This document shows, in pieces, positions 20,233 through 29,836 of a stretch of 64,000 bases of DNA; positions within the stretch are counted from its first letter, which is position 1, and each line of letters begins with the position of its first letter. Source of the stretch: Aureimonas endophytica (lineage in GTDB: Bacteria > Pseudomonadota > Alphaproteobacteria > Rhizobiales > Rhizobiaceae); assembly GCF_014642635.1 (NCBI RefSeq), contig NZ_BMIQ01000007.1, positions 1-64,000 on the forward strand. Reading direction: 5' to 3'. The notes under the pieces are model-generated. The model ran no database searches and was not told the origin of the DNA. It saw nothing but the letters and a program-made list of their open reading frames with translations. A program made the translations under genes and the position numbers.

Positions 20233-21440
20233 GGATCGCCTTCTACGCCCCGATGAAGCCGCCCTTCGACCCGGTGCCCTCGGGCGAGGGACGGATGGCG
20301 GAACTCTTCGTCGCGGCGCTTCGCGCGGCGAGATTCACCGTCGAGATCGCCTCGACCTTCCGCGCCTATGACAAGACGGGCGATGCCGTGCGCCAGGCGG
20401 AACTCGCGGCGACGGGGCGGGCGGAGGCCGCGCGGCTTCTCGCGGCTTATGGCGCGCGGCCGGCTTCCGAGCGGCCGGCTTCCGAGCGGCCGGCGCTCTG
20501 GTTCACCTACCATCTCTATCATAAGGCGCCGGACCATCTCGGCCCGGTCGTCGCCCAGGCGCTCAGCATCCCCTATGTCGTCGCCGAAGCCTCGCATGCG
20601 CCGAAACAGGCGGGCGGGCGCTGGGATCCGGGGTTCCGCGCGGCCGAGACGGCGATCCGCCGCGCCGACCGGATCTACGGCCTCAATCCCGCCGACCGAG
20701 CCTGCCTCGCCCCGCTCGCCCGACCCGGCGCCCTCCTGGACCTGCCGCCCTTCATCGACACCGCGCCGTTCCGCAACGCCAGTCTCGTCGACAGCGCGCC
20801 TTCCGTTGACGCTGCGCCCTCGGTTCGCGATCGTCTTCGCGCCGAACTCGCGCGCCGTCACGGTCTCGATCCGGTCGCGCCACTGATCCTGACGGTCGCG
20901 ATGATGCGGCGGGATCAGAAGCTCCAGTCCTATGCCGTTCTCGCCGAGGCCTTCGCGCGGATCGCGGCGCGGCCCTGGGGGGCGCTGCTGGTCGGTGACG
21001 GTCCGGCCAGGGCGGAGGTGGAGCGCCTGATGGCGCCGTTCGGGTCCCGCGTCGCCTTGGCCGGCCGGAAGGACGGCGCGGCGCTGCGCGAGGTCTACGC
21101 GGCGGCCGATCTCTATGCCTGGCCCTCGGTCAAGGAAGCCTTCGGCCTCGCCTTCATCGAGGCGGCGGCGAGCGGCCTGCCGATCGTCGCCGGCCGCTCC
21201 GGCGGCATCGACCACATCGTCGAACAGGCGCGCACCGGATGGATCGTGCCGGCGGGCGACGCGGATGCGCTGGCGGACGGTCTCGCAAAGCTTCTCGACC
21301 GCCCGGAGGAGCGCCGCGCGATGGGCCGGGCGGCCGCCGAACGGGCGCTGGCGGTGAACGACGTCGCGGCGGCGGCGCGCGCCCTCGCGGCCGACCTGCC
21401 GCTCTTGGTAAGCCGGCTTAGCGAGGCGCGGCATGCCTGA
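20229..21440 (+). CDS. Glycosyltransferase family 4
   Basis: 403 residues from ATG 20229. The GT-B fold is shown by MRIAFYAPMKPPFDPVPSGEGRMA at the N-terminus and by VKEAFGLAFIEAAASGLPIVAGRSGG (the E-x7-E motif) near residue 305. A perfect 15-bp tandem duplication at 20462-20491 encodes ASERP twice in the N-terminal domain, and a VDSAPSVDAAPS stretch lies between the domains; both look like slippage-made linkers. It is coupled on both sides, overlapping the previous gene by 4 bases and the phosphatase gene by 8. Confidence 0.9.
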   Translation: MRIAFYAPMKPPFDPVPSGEGRMAELFVAALRAARFTVEIASTFRAYDKTGDAVRQAELAATGRAEAARLLAAYGARPASERPASERPALWFTYHLYHKAPDHLGPVVAQALSIPYVVAEASHAPKQAGGRWDPGFRAAETAIRRADRIYGLNPADRACLAPLARPGALLDLPPFIDTAPFRNASLVDSAPSVDAAPSVRDRLRAELARRHGLDPVAPLILTVAMMRRDQKLQSYAVLAEAFARIAARPWGALLVGDGPARAEVERLMAPFGSRVALAGRKDGAALREVYAAADLYAWPSVKEAFGLAFIEAAASGLPIVAGRSGGIDHIVEQARTGWIVPAGDADALADGLAKLLDRPEERRAMGRAAAERALAVNDVAAAARALAADLPLLVSRLSEARHA

Positions 21441-22017
21441 TTTCCTGATGCTGCGCCACGCGCCGACCGACTGGAACGCGGCGGGCCGGTTGCAGGGCCG
21501 GGCCGATCCGCCGCTCTCCGCCGCCGGCCGCGCGGCGGCTTCGTCCTGGCGCGTGCCGGATCTCGTCGCGGACTGGCCGGTTCTGGCGAGCCCGCTCCGC
21601 CGGACGATGGAGACGGCCGTCCTGATGGGCCTCGCCCCTGTACCCGCGCCCGCCTTCGTCGAGATGGACTGGGGCGCCTGCGAGGGGCGGACGCTCGCCG
21701 AATTGCGGGCGGAAGGCGGCGCGGCCTTCGCCGCCGACGAGGCGCGGGGTCTCGATTTTCGCCCGCAAGGCGGCGAGACGCCGCGCGAGACCGGCGTCCG
21801 GGCGCTGGCCGGACTCGGCGCGCTCGGCGCCTCCCATGTCATCGTCACCCACAAGGGCGTGCTGCGGGCGCTCCTCGCGCGGGCGCTCGACTGGGACATG
21901 CGCGGCAAGGCGCCGGTCCGCCTCGCTCCCGCCGCCGCCCAGCTCTTCCGCCTCGGCGCGGACGGGCTCATTCTCCTCCAGGCCAATGTGCCGCTTGGCG
22001 AAAGGTCTCAGCCGTGA
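21433..22017 (+). CDS. Histidine phosphatase family protein
   Basis: 194 residues from ATG 21433, overlapping the upstream transferase by 8 bases. It has the phosphohistidine nucleophile motif LRHAPTDWN (His9), an acidic ...VEMDWGACEGRTL region and the second catalytic His in VIVTHKGVLRALLA. Members dephosphorylate small phosphoesters (phosphoglycerate, ribazole phosphate, sugar phosphates). Inside a glycosyltransferase operon it probably removes a phosphate from a sugar-phosphate or lipid-linked intermediate; that is inference. Its stop overlaps the next gene (GTGA). Confidence 0.87.
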   Translation: MPDFLMLRHAPTDWNAAGRLQGRADPPLSAAGRAAASSWRVPDLVADWPVLASPLRRTMETAVLMGLAPVPAPAFVEMDWGACEGRTLAELRAEGGAAFAADEARGLDFRPQGGETPRETGVRALAGLGALGASHVIVTHKGVLRALLARALDWDMRGKAPVRLAPAAAQLFRLGADGLILLQANVPLGERSQP

Positions 22018-23219
22018 CGGATCGCGTCCTCTTCTATGTCCAGCATCTTCTCGGCGTCGGCCATCTGAAGCGCGCCGGGGCGATCGCGGCGGCGATGGCG
22101 AAGGCCGGGCTCGCCGTCACCGTGGTGCATGGCGGCACCTGGGAGGAGGGCATCGACTATCCGGGCGCGGAGGTCCGCACCCTGCCATCGGCGACGATCC
22201 GGGGCGGCGACTTCTCGACGCTGATCACCGCGAATGGCGCGCCCGCCGACGAGGCCTGGCGCGCGGCGCGGCGCGATGCGCTGCTCGCCATCGCCGACGA
22301 GCTGCGTCCGCAGGCGATCCTTCTCGAACTCTTCCCCTTCGGCCGCCGCCAGTTCCGCTTCGAACTCCTGCCGCTCATCGAGGCGGCGCGGCGCCGCGAG
22401 ACGCCGCCGGCGATCCTCTCCTCGGTGCGCGACATCCTGGTGCGGCCGGCCAAGGCCTCGCGCGAGACGGAGGCGGCCGATCTGGTGCTCGCCGCCTTCG
22501 ACGAGGTGCTGGTCCATGGCGATCCCGGCTTCGTGCCCTTCGAGGCGAGCTTCGGCGAGGCGGCGCGGATCGCCGCGAAGCTGCGCTATACCGGCTATGT
22601 TTCCTCCGATCTCGCGGCGCTCCATCCCAGCACCCGCGCCGATCCGCAAGGGGAGGGGGCGGGCGAGGTGATCGTTTCGGCGGGCGGCGGCGCGGTCGGC
22701 GCGACGCTTCTCCGGGCGGCGCTTGCCGCTCGGACGCGCTCGGCCGCCCATCGCCTCGACTGGCGGCTCCTCACCGGCCCGCGCCTGCCGCAGCCGGATT
22801 TCGACGCGCTCGCCGCGCTGGCGCGGGACGCGGCGAACGATGCCGGCGGCCGGGTGCGGATCGAGCGTTTCCGGCAGGATTTTCCCGCCGTTCTCCAGCG
22901 AGCGGCGCTGTCGATCTCACAAGGCGGCTACAACACGACGATCGATCTCCTGCGCGCCGGCGTGCCGGCGATCGTCGTGCCGATCGGCGCGGAGGAGGAA
23001 ACCGAACAGGCCGAGCGCGCCGGCCGCCTCGCCGAGCGCGGCTTCCTCCATGTCCTGCCCGAGGCTTCGCTCGCGACCGAACTCGGCGCCGCCATCGACC
23101 GGGCGCTCGCCGACGCGCCGCGCCGCCGGGCGATGCCGCCGGTCGATTTCGCCCTCGACGGCGCGGCACGGACGGCCGCGATCGTCGCGGATCACGCCGC
23201 CCGGCATCGCGGCGGATGA
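22014..23219 (+). CDS. MurG/GT28-like glycosyltransferase (paralogue of the 17727 gene)
   Basis: 401 residues from GTG 22014, which overlaps the preceding stop (GTGA). N-terminus VLFYVQHLLGVGHLKRAGAIAAAM has the same GVGHLKR nucleotide-loop pattern as the 17727 product. Further matches are ILSSVRDILVRP, EVIVSAGGGAVGATLL and SQGGYNTTIDLLRAGVPAIVVPIGAEEETEQ, the last being a MurG-like donor pocket. Cytoplasmic GT-B enzyme. Two distant paralogues in one operon suggest two steps using related sugars. Coupled to the deacetylase gene by ATGA. Confidence 0.87.
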   Translation: MTDRVLFYVQHLLGVGHLKRAGAIAAAMAKAGLAVTVVHGGTWEEGIDYPGAEVRTLPSATIRGGDFSTLITANGAPADEAWRAARRDALLAIADELRPQAILLELFPFGRRQFRFELLPLIEAARRRETPPAILSSVRDILVRPAKASRETEAADLVLAAFDEVLVHGDPGFVPFEASFGEAARIAAKLRYTGYVSSDLAALHPSTRADPQGEGAGEVIVSAGGGAVGATLLRAALAARTRSAAHRLDWRLLTGPRLPQPDFDALAALARDAANDAGGRVRIERFRQDFPAVLQRAALSISQGGYNTTIDLLRAGVPAIVVPIGAEEETEQAERAGRLAERGFLHVLPEASLATELGAAIDRALADAPRRRAMPPVDFALDGAARTAAIVADHAARHRGG

Positions 23220-23998
23220 GCCGCGAAGCCGAGCTCTGGTCCCTCGTCGGCGAGCGGCTGGACCGCTTGGCGGCGCGGGACGGCGAGACGCGGTTCTGGC
23301 TGCGCGACGACGACGCGGTCGGCCCGACGCCCCGGCTCGACGCCCTTCTGGCGATGGCGGCGGCGGCCGGCGCGCCGCTGGCGCTCGCGGTGATCCCGGC
23401 CGGGGCGAAAAGCGCGCTCGCCGCCCGTCTCGCGCCGCTCTCCGGCGTCGCGGTGCTGCCGCATGGCTTCGCCCATCGCAATCATGCGCCGGCAAACGAG
23501 AAAAAGACCGAGCTCGGCGACCATCGGCCGACCGAACTCGTCCTTGCGGAACTTGCCGCCGGTCACGCGCGGCTCGCCGGCTTTCCCCATTACGCGCCGC
23601 TGCTGGTGCCGCCGTGGAACCGGATCGGGCCGGGCGTGGCAGCGGGTCTCGCCGCGCTCGGCTTTCGCGGCCTGTCGCTCTATGGCGACCGGCGCCGCAA
23701 TCCCGCCGCGCCGGGCCTCCGGCAGGTGAACACGCATTTCGATCCGGTGGACTGGCGCGGGGGCGGGGGCTTCGTCGGACGCGAGCGGGCGCTCGAAATG
23801 CTGGGCAAGCGCCTCGGCCAGCTCCTGTCCGGCGAGCACGACCCGGCCGAGCCGACCGGCATCCTGTCGCACCATCTCGCACAAGATGCGGCGACCTTCA
23901 TATTCCTCGGGGATTTGTTGCGCTATCTGGCCAAACGAAGCGATTGCCGGTTTCTTTTCGTCGATGAACTCCTAGCTGGCTCATCGTTCGGCCAATAG
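23216..23998 (+). CDS. Polysaccharide deacetylase-like protein
   Basis: 260 residues from ATG 23216. It has an N-terminal FWLRDDDAVGPTPRLDALL acidic motif and the metal-binding type VLPHGFAHRNHAP near residue 85, then LLVPPWNRI and GILSHHLAQD. This is the acid-plus-HxxxH pattern of NodB/DUF2334-like carbohydrate esterases. No signal peptide is visible, so it would act in the cytoplasm on an N-acetylated sugar or lipid-linked intermediate. The ABC ATPase-lyase gene starts 18 bp later. Substrate unknown. Confidence 0.8.
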   Translation: MSREAELWSLVGERLDRLAARDGETRFWLRDDDAVGPTPRLDALLAMAAAAGAPLALAVIPAGAKSALAARLAPLSGVAVLPHGFAHRNHAPANEKKTELGDHRPTELVLAELAAGHARLAGFPHYAPLLVPPWNRIGPGVAAGLAALGFRGLSLYGDRRRNPAAPGLRQVNTHFDPVDWRGGGGFVGRERALEMLGKRLGQLLSGEHDPAEPTGILSHHLAQDAATFIFLGDLLRYLAKRSDCRFLFVDELLAGSSFGQ

Positions 23999-24016
23999 CC
24001 CAGCAGCGGTGAGCGA

Positions 24017-26680
24017 ATGACCGATCTCTTGCGCGTCGAGGACCTGACGGTCGAGTTCAAGGTGATGGCCGGCACGACCCGCGCCGTCAGCAACCTGTCG
24101 TTCCGGGTGCCGCCCGGCAAGACGGTGGCGATCGTAGGCGAGTCCGGCTCCGGCAAGTCGGTGACGGCGCAGGCCATTCTCGGCATCCTGCCCGGCATCG
24201 CCCGCCGCCGCTCCGGCCGCATCCTGTTTCGCGACGGCAACCGGCCGGAGCTCGATCTGGCGGCCCTGTCACCCCGCTCGAAGGATTTCGCCGGCATCCG
24301 GGGCGGGCGCATCTCGATGATCTTCCAGGAGCCGACGACCTCGTTCTCGGCCCTCCACACGATCGGCGACCAGATCGGCGAGGTCTTGAAGCTGCACGAG
24401 GGCATCGACGGCAAGGCGGCGCGCGAGGCGGTGATCCGGGCGCTCGGCGAGGTCGGCTTCAAGCATCCCGAGCGTTCGGTCGACGCCTATCCGTTCGAAC
24501 TGTCGGGCGGCCTCTGCCAGCGCGCGATGATCGCCATGGCGATGATCTGCAAGCCGGCGCTTCTCATCGCCGACGAGCCGACGACGGCGCTCGACGTCAC
24601 CGTCCAGGCCGAGATCCTGAAGCTGATGCGCGCGCTTCAGGAGAAGAACGGCACCGCCATCCTCCTCATCGCCCACGATCTCGGCGTCGTCGCCAACATG
24701 GCCGACGAGATGGTGGTGGTCTATCACGGCGAGGTCATGGAGAGCGGCCCGGCCGAGGCGCTCTTCGCCGATCCGCGCCATCCCTATCTGAAGGCCCTCC
24801 TGAAGGCGGTGCCGCGCATCGGCATGGAGCCGGGCGAGCGGCTGACGCCGGTGCGCGAGATCGCGGTGGACGTCGCCGGCACGGCGCGGCGCGGCAAGGC
24901 GCCGGCCGCCGCCGTCTGCGCCGCCGGCGAGCCGCTGATCAAGATCCGGGGCCTCGCCAAGGGCTTCACCAATCGCAGCGAGCGGCGCTGGCTGAAGCGC
25001 TCGACCGGGCCGCTCGCCATGGCGGTCAACGGCGTCGATCTCGACATCCGCCGGGGCGAGTGCCTCGGCCTCGTCGGCGAGAGCGGCTGCGGCAAGACGA
25101 CCTTCTCGAAGATGATCGTGCGCACCGTGCCCGCCGACGAGGGCTCGGTGGAGATGCGCGGGCCGAACGGGGCGGAGGACGTGCTGGCCCTCGAAGGCGA
25201 GGCGCTGCGGCGCTGGCGCACCCGCGTGCAATATGTCTTCCAGAACCCGTTCTCGGCCCTCAATCCGCGCCTCACCGTCGGGCAGATCATCGCCGAGCCG
25301 TTGCAGATCCACGGCTATGGCGACCGGCCGGAGCGCAAGGCGCGCGTCGCCGAGCTCCTGCGGCTCGTCGGCCTCGACGCGACGCACATGAACCGCTACC
25401 CGCATTCCTTCTCGGGCGGCCAGCGCCAGCGCATTGGCATCGCCCGCGCCCTGGCGCTCGATCCCGAGCTCATCATCTTCGACGAGCCGGTCTCGGCGCT
25501 CGACGTCTCCATCCAGGCGCAGATCCTCAACCTCCTGCGCGATCTCAAGGACGCGCTCGGCCTCACCTATCTCTTCATCTCGCACAATCTCGCGGTCGTG
25601 GACTATCTCGCCGACCGCATCGCGGTGATGGCCTCCGGCCGGCTGGTCGAGCTTGCCCCGCGCGAGGAACTGTTCCGCGCGCCGCGCCATCCCTATACCA
25701 AGGCGCTGATGGCGGCGGTGCCCCAGCCGGACCCGAAGCAGCGCCTCGACTTCTCGAAGATCAGCCTGTCGCGCCAGTCCTCGCCGGATGCCTGGGGAGC
25801 GCCCTTCGCGCCGGACGAGCGGGGCGAGCCGCATTGGATCGGCATCGGCCCGGATCACTACGTGCGGGCGCACGAACTGCCGCCCGTCGCCGATCTCGGC
25901 GGCCGCACGATCGAGGAGCATCGCGAGATCGCGCTGTCGCTCGCCACCGATCCGGCCGGCGAACCGATCGTCCATCTCGACTTCGAGAGCGGAACGCTGG
26001 CCGGCTGGTCGACCCGGCGCCTCGCGGGCGCGCATTCGGCCCGCGTCCAGGGCGAGGTGGTGCGCGTCGGCACCAGGGCCTGCCGCTTCGAATTGCGGCC
26101 GGACGACCATGTCAGCCAGGGCCGGCGGGCGGAACTGCGCGACTGGTACAACGCGCCCTTCGACACCGAGACCTGGTACGGCTTCTCGACCCTCCTGCCG
26201 GCGGATTTCGCCCCGCCGCTCGGCACCGGCATCGTTCTGGCGCAATGGCACGACCAGGCGCGGCTCGGCGAGCCTTCCGGCAAGCCGCCGCTCGCCATCC
26301 GCTTCCGCGACGGGCGCCTGCGCTTCACCGGCGCCTTCGACGAGGTCGCCTCCGCCAATCCCGCCCATCCGCATGTCTTCCACGAGATGCCGGCGCCGCT
26401 CGGCACCTGGATGGATTTCGTCTTCCGCATCCGCTGGTCGCGCGAGGGCGACTCGGCGATCGAGGCCTTCCTGAACGGCAAGCCGCTCTTCAGCTTCTGG
26501 GGACCGCTCGGCTACCGCAACGAGGAGAAGGCGCCCTATTTCAAGCTCGGGCTCTATGCGAGCGCGGCGATCGACGCGCCGCTCGTCGCCTATCACGACA
26601 ATTACAGCCGCGGCCCGTCCTTCGACGCGGTCGATCCCTCGAAGCTCCATCCGGCGCCGGCCGCGCTCGAGCCGGTCTGA
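24017..26680 (+). CDS. Fused peptide/opine-type ABC ATPases (DppD-DppF) with C-terminal polysaccharide-lyase-like domain
   Basis: 887 residues in one uninterrupted frame. Cassette 1: Walker A GESGSGKS 41-48, signature LSGGL 164-168, Walker [12 protein letters not shown] from 184. Cassette 2: Walker A GESGCGKT 356-363, signature FSGGQ 467-471, Walker [12 protein letters not shown] from 487. Each ends in the PRHPY region of the Opp/Dpp family. From about residue 653 a beta-sandwich follows: [65 protein letters not shown]. That matches the heparin-lyase-I-like Polysacc_lyase family. A lyase-type domain on a cytoplasmic ATPase is very odd. It could degrade or sense imported glycan, or bind it without cleavage. 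Confidence 0.85.
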   Translation: MTDLLRVEDLTVEFKVMAGTTRAVSNLSFRVPPGKTVAIVGESGSGKSVTAQAILGILPGIARRRSGRILFRDGNRPELDLAALSPRSKDFAGIRGGRISMIFQEPTTSFSALHTIGDQIGEVLKLHEGIDGKAAREAVIRALGEVGFKHPERSVDAYPFELSGGLCQRAMIAMAMICKPALLIADEPTTALDVTVQAEILKLMRALQEKNGTAILLIAHDLGVVANMADEMVVVYHGEVMESGPAEALFADPRHPYLKALLKAVPRIGMEPGERLTPVREIAVDVAGTARRGKAPAAAVCAAGEPLIKIRGLAKGFTNRSERRWLKRSTGPLAMAVNGVDLDIRRGECLGLVGESGCGKTTFSKMIVRTVPADEGSVEMRGPNGAEDVLALEGEALRRWRTRVQYVFQNPFSALNPRLTVGQIIAEPLQIHGYGDRPERKARVAELLRLVGLDATHMNRYPHSFSGGQRQRIGIARALALDPELIIFDEPVSALDVSIQAQILNLLRDLKDALGLTYLFISHNLAVVDYLADRIAVMASGRLVELAPREELFRAPRHPYTKALMAAVPQPDPKQRLDFSKISLSRQSSPDAWGAPFAPDERGEPHWIGIGPDHYVRAHELPPVADLGGRTIEEHREIALSLATDPAGEPIVHLDFESGTLAGWSTRRLAGAHSARVQGEVVRVGTRACRFELRPDDHVSQGRRAELRDWYNAPFDTETWYGFSTLLPADFAPPLGTGIVLAQWHDQARLGEPSGKPPLAIRFRDGRLRFTGAFDEVASANPAHPHVFHEMPAPLGTWMDFVFRIRWSREGDSAIEAFLNGKPLFSFWGPLGYRNEEKAPYFKLGLYASAAIDAPLVAYHDNYSRGPSFDAVDPSKLHPAPAALEPV

Positions 26681-27846
26681 TGCGCCCCGTCCCGAATGTC
26701 GTCGGCGTCGAGGCGCGGCTCGGCGACCTCGCCGCGATGCGCGCCGCCCTCCGCCGCGCCGAAGCCGAGGGCGCCGACTGGCTGAGCTTCGTCGCGCCGG
26801 GCGAGAGGCTGGCGGAAGAGGCGGAGATGCTCGCCGCGCCCGCCCTGCCGCTCTTCGACGCCGTCTTCGGAGCGATCCGCGCCCCGGCGAGCGGCACCGT
26901 CTGGCGCCTGTCGCGCCTCGCCTTCGAGGCGCCGGAACGCCTGCCTCACGCGCTGCTGCACTGGTGGGTGGGCGAGCCGCGCTTCATCCGCCGGACGGTG
27001 CTCGCCGATCTCCTGGCGGCCGGCGACGAGGGCGCGACGCGCATCGAGCGGCTGTTCCGGCTGTGGACCGGGGCGCGCTGCATCAAGCTCGCCGCGCCGC
27101 TCGCCGAAACCCTGGTCGAGCCGTTGGGCCTGGACGCCGACGAGCGGCGCGCCGTGCTCGAACGGCTGGCGGCCGAGCCGGTCTTCCTGCCGGTGCGCCA
27201 TGGCGAGACGATCTACCGCCTGCCCTATACGGGCCGGAACGCCGGCATCGAGCGCGAACAGACGCGCGGCCAGTTCTTCGAGGCCGAAGAGCTCTCGATC
27301 CTCAAGGAGCGGGTCGGGCCGGGCGCTCGCGTGGTCGATGTCGGCGCCAATACCGGCAACCACACCGTCTTCTTCGCCGGGCCGATGCGGGCGGCCCGCG
27401 TCCTGCCCTTCGAGCCGGCGCCGGACACGGCGCTGGCGCTGTCTCGCACCGTGGCGATCAACCGTCTCGGCAATGTCGATCTCGCGCAGCTCGGCAAGGG
27501 CGTCGGCGCCGCGCCGGGGCGCATGCGGGTCGTCGCCTCGGAGCGCGGCGGGCTCGGCGCCGCCCATCTCGTCGACGATCCCAAGGGGACGATCGAGGTC
27601 GTGCGGCTCGACGACGTCTTGACGGAGGCGCCCGGCCTTCTGAAGATCGATGTCGAAGGCATGGAACTGGAGGTCCTGGCCGGCGCCGAGGCCACGATCC
27701 GGCGGGCCCGCCCGCTGATCTTCGTCGAGATCGCGAATGCCAATACGGCGCGCTTCCTCGACTGGCTGGCGCTTGCCGGATACGGGATCGAGCGCATCTT
27801 CTCCGACAAGGGCCATGCCAATTATCTGATCGCGCCGCGGGACTGA
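26680..27846 (+). CDS. FkbM-family SAM methyltransferase with extra N-terminal domain
   Basis: 388 residues, start ATG 26680 overlapping the preceding stop by one base (TGATG). The C-terminal half (about 200-388) is an FkbM methyltransferase: SAM motif VVDVGANTGNHT at 218-229, FEPAPDTALAL, and the LLKIDVEGMELEVLAGAE motif. The first ~175 residues are not part of FkbM. ADWLSFVAPGERL and the helical stretch after it resemble a worn-down GT-A glycosyltransferase, without a clear DxD. The family O-methylates sugars or secondary metabolites. In this operon it probably caps or decorates the glycan. Confidence 0.85.
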   Translation: MRPVPNVVGVEARLGDLAAMRAALRRAEAEGADWLSFVAPGERLAEEAEMLAAPALPLFDAVFGAIRAPASGTVWRLSRLAFEAPERLPHALLHWWVGEPRFIRRTVLADLLAAGDEGATRIERLFRLWTGARCIKLAAPLAETLVEPLGLDADERRAVLERLAAEPVFLPVRHGETIYRLPYTGRNAGIEREQTRGQFFEAEELSILKERVGPGARVVDVGANTGNHTVFFAGPMRAARVLPFEPAPDTALALSRTVAINRLGNVDLAQLGKGVGAAPGRMRVVASERGGLGAAHLVDDPKGTIEVVRLDDVLTEAPGLLKIDVEGMELEVLAGAEATIRRARPLIFVEIANANTARFLDWLALAGYGIERIFSDKGHANYLIAPRD

Positions 27847-27868
27847 CGGACCGGCGAAGGAGGGCGAC

Positions 27869-29812
27869 ATGATGCAGGCACTCAGCTTCGGACCCGCCTT
27901 CAGGCGCGGCGCTCTCGCTCTCGGTCTTCTTCTCGGCGTCGCGCCGGCCTGGGGCGCCGAGATGATCGAGCCGCCGGTGCTGAAGGAGGATGTCGCGGGC
28001 GGCAAGCTGCCGCCCGTCGCCGAGCGCATCCCGGCCGAGCCCTTGGTGGTGGATCTCGCCGCCGAGGGCAAGCGCGTCGGCGACTATGGCGGCTCGCTGC
28101 GCATGATCGAGGGGCAGGCGAAGGACACGCGCCGCATGGTCGTCTACGGCTATGCCCGGCTCGTCGGCTATACGCCCGACCAGAAGCTCCAGCCCGACAT
28201 CGCCAAGGCGGTGGATGTCGAGGACGAGCGCGTCTTCACCTTCCACCTGCGGCGCGGCCACAAATGGTCCGACGGCGAGCCCTTCACCGCCGACGACTTC
28301 CGCTACTGGTGGGAGGACGTGATCGGCAACAAGCAGCTGACGCCCTTCGGGCCGCCGCGCGAGATGCTGGTCGACGGCGAGCCGCCGAAGGTGAGCTTCA
28401 TCGACGCCGAGACCATCCGCTACGAATGGTCGAAGCCCAATCCCTTCTTCCTGCCGGCGATCGCCGGGCCGCAGCCGCTCTACATCTACCGGCCGGCGCA
28501 TTACCTGAAGAAGTATCACGCCAAATATGTCGATGCCGAGAAGCTGGCGCAGAAGGTGAAGGATGCCGGCCAGCGCGACTGGGTGGCGCTGCATTTCAAA
28601 TACGACCAGATGTACAAGAATTCCGATCCGAAGCTGCCGTCGCTGGAGCCCTTCGTCCTGCGCACCAAGCCGCCGTCCGATCGCTTCGTCTTCGCCCGCA
28701 ACCCCTATTTCCACCGGATCGACACAGCGGGGCACCAATTGCCCTATCTCGACGAGGTGGCGATGGCGATCGCCAGTTCCAAGCTCATCCCCGCCAAGAC
28801 CGGCGCCGGCGAGGCCGATCTCCAGGCGAGCTATCTCGTCTTCAACAACTACGCCTTCCTGCGGCAGGCGGCGCGCAACCGCGATTTCGACGTGCGCCGC
28901 TGGGCGAGCGGCAAGGGCTCCAAGATCACGCTCTATCCCAATCTGAACGCCAAGGACGAGGTCTGGCGCAAACTCTTCCAGAATGTCGATTTCCGCCGCG
29001 CCCTGTCGCTCGGCATGAATCGCGAGGACATCAACCAGGCGATCTTCTACGGGCTCGGCAAGCCGGTGATCGACACGGCGCAGGAGGGTTCGCCGCTCTA
29101 CGACGCGGCGCGGGCGGCGCGCTATGCCGCCTACGATCCCGACGAGGCGAACCGGCTGCTCGATTCCATCGGGCTCACCGAGAAGGAAAGCGGCGTTCGC
29201 CTCCTGCCCGACGGCCGGCAGATGATCATCGTGGTCGAGACGGCGGGCGAGGATACCGAGCAGGTCGACGTGCTCGGCCTCATCGCCGAGGATTATCGCA
29301 AGATCGGCATCAAGCTCCTGATCAAGCCTTCCGAGCGTGACACGCTGTCCAGCCGCCTCGCCGCCGGCTCAACCCTGATGTCGGTCTGGACGGGGCTCGA
29401 GAACGGCTTGCCGACGCCGGACTGGAGCCCGGCCCAGCTCGCCCCGACGAATGGCGAGCAGCCGGAATGGCCGAACTGGGGCAGCCATTTCGAGACCAAG
29501 GGCACGATGGGCACGGCGCCCGACCTGCCGGTGGCGCAGAAGCTCCTGGATCTCAACCGGCGCTGGACCTTTTCCAGCGACGAGGGCGAGCGGACGGCGA
29601 TCTGGAAGGAGATGCTCGACATCAATGCCGACGAGGCGCTGAGGATCGGCATCGTCTCCGGCATCGACAATATCGTCGTCGTCTCGAAGAAGCTCCAGAA
29701 CGTGCCGGATCGCGGCGTCTACAACTGGAATCCCGGCGCCTTCTTCGGCACCTATCGCATGGAGACCTTCTTCTTCGGCGAGCCGGACCAACGCCAGGCG
29801 GCCATGCCGTGA
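27869..29812 (+). CDS. Periplasmic binding protein, SBP_bac_5 (peptide/opine/oligosaccharide) family
   Basis: 647 residues from ATG 27869 (second ATG at 27872) with AAGGAGG just upstream. Signal peptide FRRGALALGLLLGVAPAWGA. The mature protein has the family-5 landmarks: VFTFHLRRGHKWSDGEPFTADDFRYWWED, DRFVFARNPYFHRID and FRRALSLGMNREDINQAIFYG. At about 620 mature residues it is larger than typical peptide binders. This family also includes opine, agrocinopine and oligosaccharide binders, and the position beside glycosyltransferases argues for a glycan-derived ligand. It feeds the two permeases immediately downstream. Confidence 0.9.
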   Translation: MMQALSFGPAFRRGALALGLLLGVAPAWGAEMIEPPVLKEDVAGGKLPPVAERIPAEPLVVDLAAEGKRVGDYGGSLRMIEGQAKDTRRMVVYGYARLVGYTPDQKLQPDIAKAVDVEDERVFTFHLRRGHKWSDGEPFTADDFRYWWEDVIGNKQLTPFGPPREMLVDGEPPKVSFIDAETIRYEWSKPNPFFLPAIAGPQPLYIYRPAHYLKKYHAKYVDAEKLAQKVKDAGQRDWVALHFKYDQMYKNSDPKLPSLEPFVLRTKPPSDRFVFARNPYFHRIDTAGHQLPYLDEVAMAIASSKLIPAKTGAGEADLQASYLVFNNYAFLRQAARNRDFDVRRWASGKGSKITLYPNLNAKDEVWRKLFQNVDFRRALSLGMNREDINQAIFYGLGKPVIDTAQEGSPLYDAARAARYAAYDPDEANRLLDSIGLTEKESGVRLLPDGRQMIIVVETAGEDTEQVDVLGLIAEDYRKIGIKLLIKPSERDTLSSRLAAGSTLMSVWTGLENGLPTPDWSPAQLAPTNGEQPEWPNWGSHFETKGTMGTAPDLPVAQKLLDLNRRWTFSSDEGERTAIWKEMLDINADEALRIGIVSGIDNIVVVSKKLQNVPDRGVYNWNPGAFFGTYRMETFFFGEPDQRQAAMP

Positions 29813-29836
29813 CCCGGCTGCAAGGGATCTAACGCG

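Noticed and set aside
24269-26650. 793-codon open frame antisense to the ATPase-lyase gene
   Set aside because: Shadow frame of charged low-complexity sequence; the plus-strand frame has all ATPase motifs.
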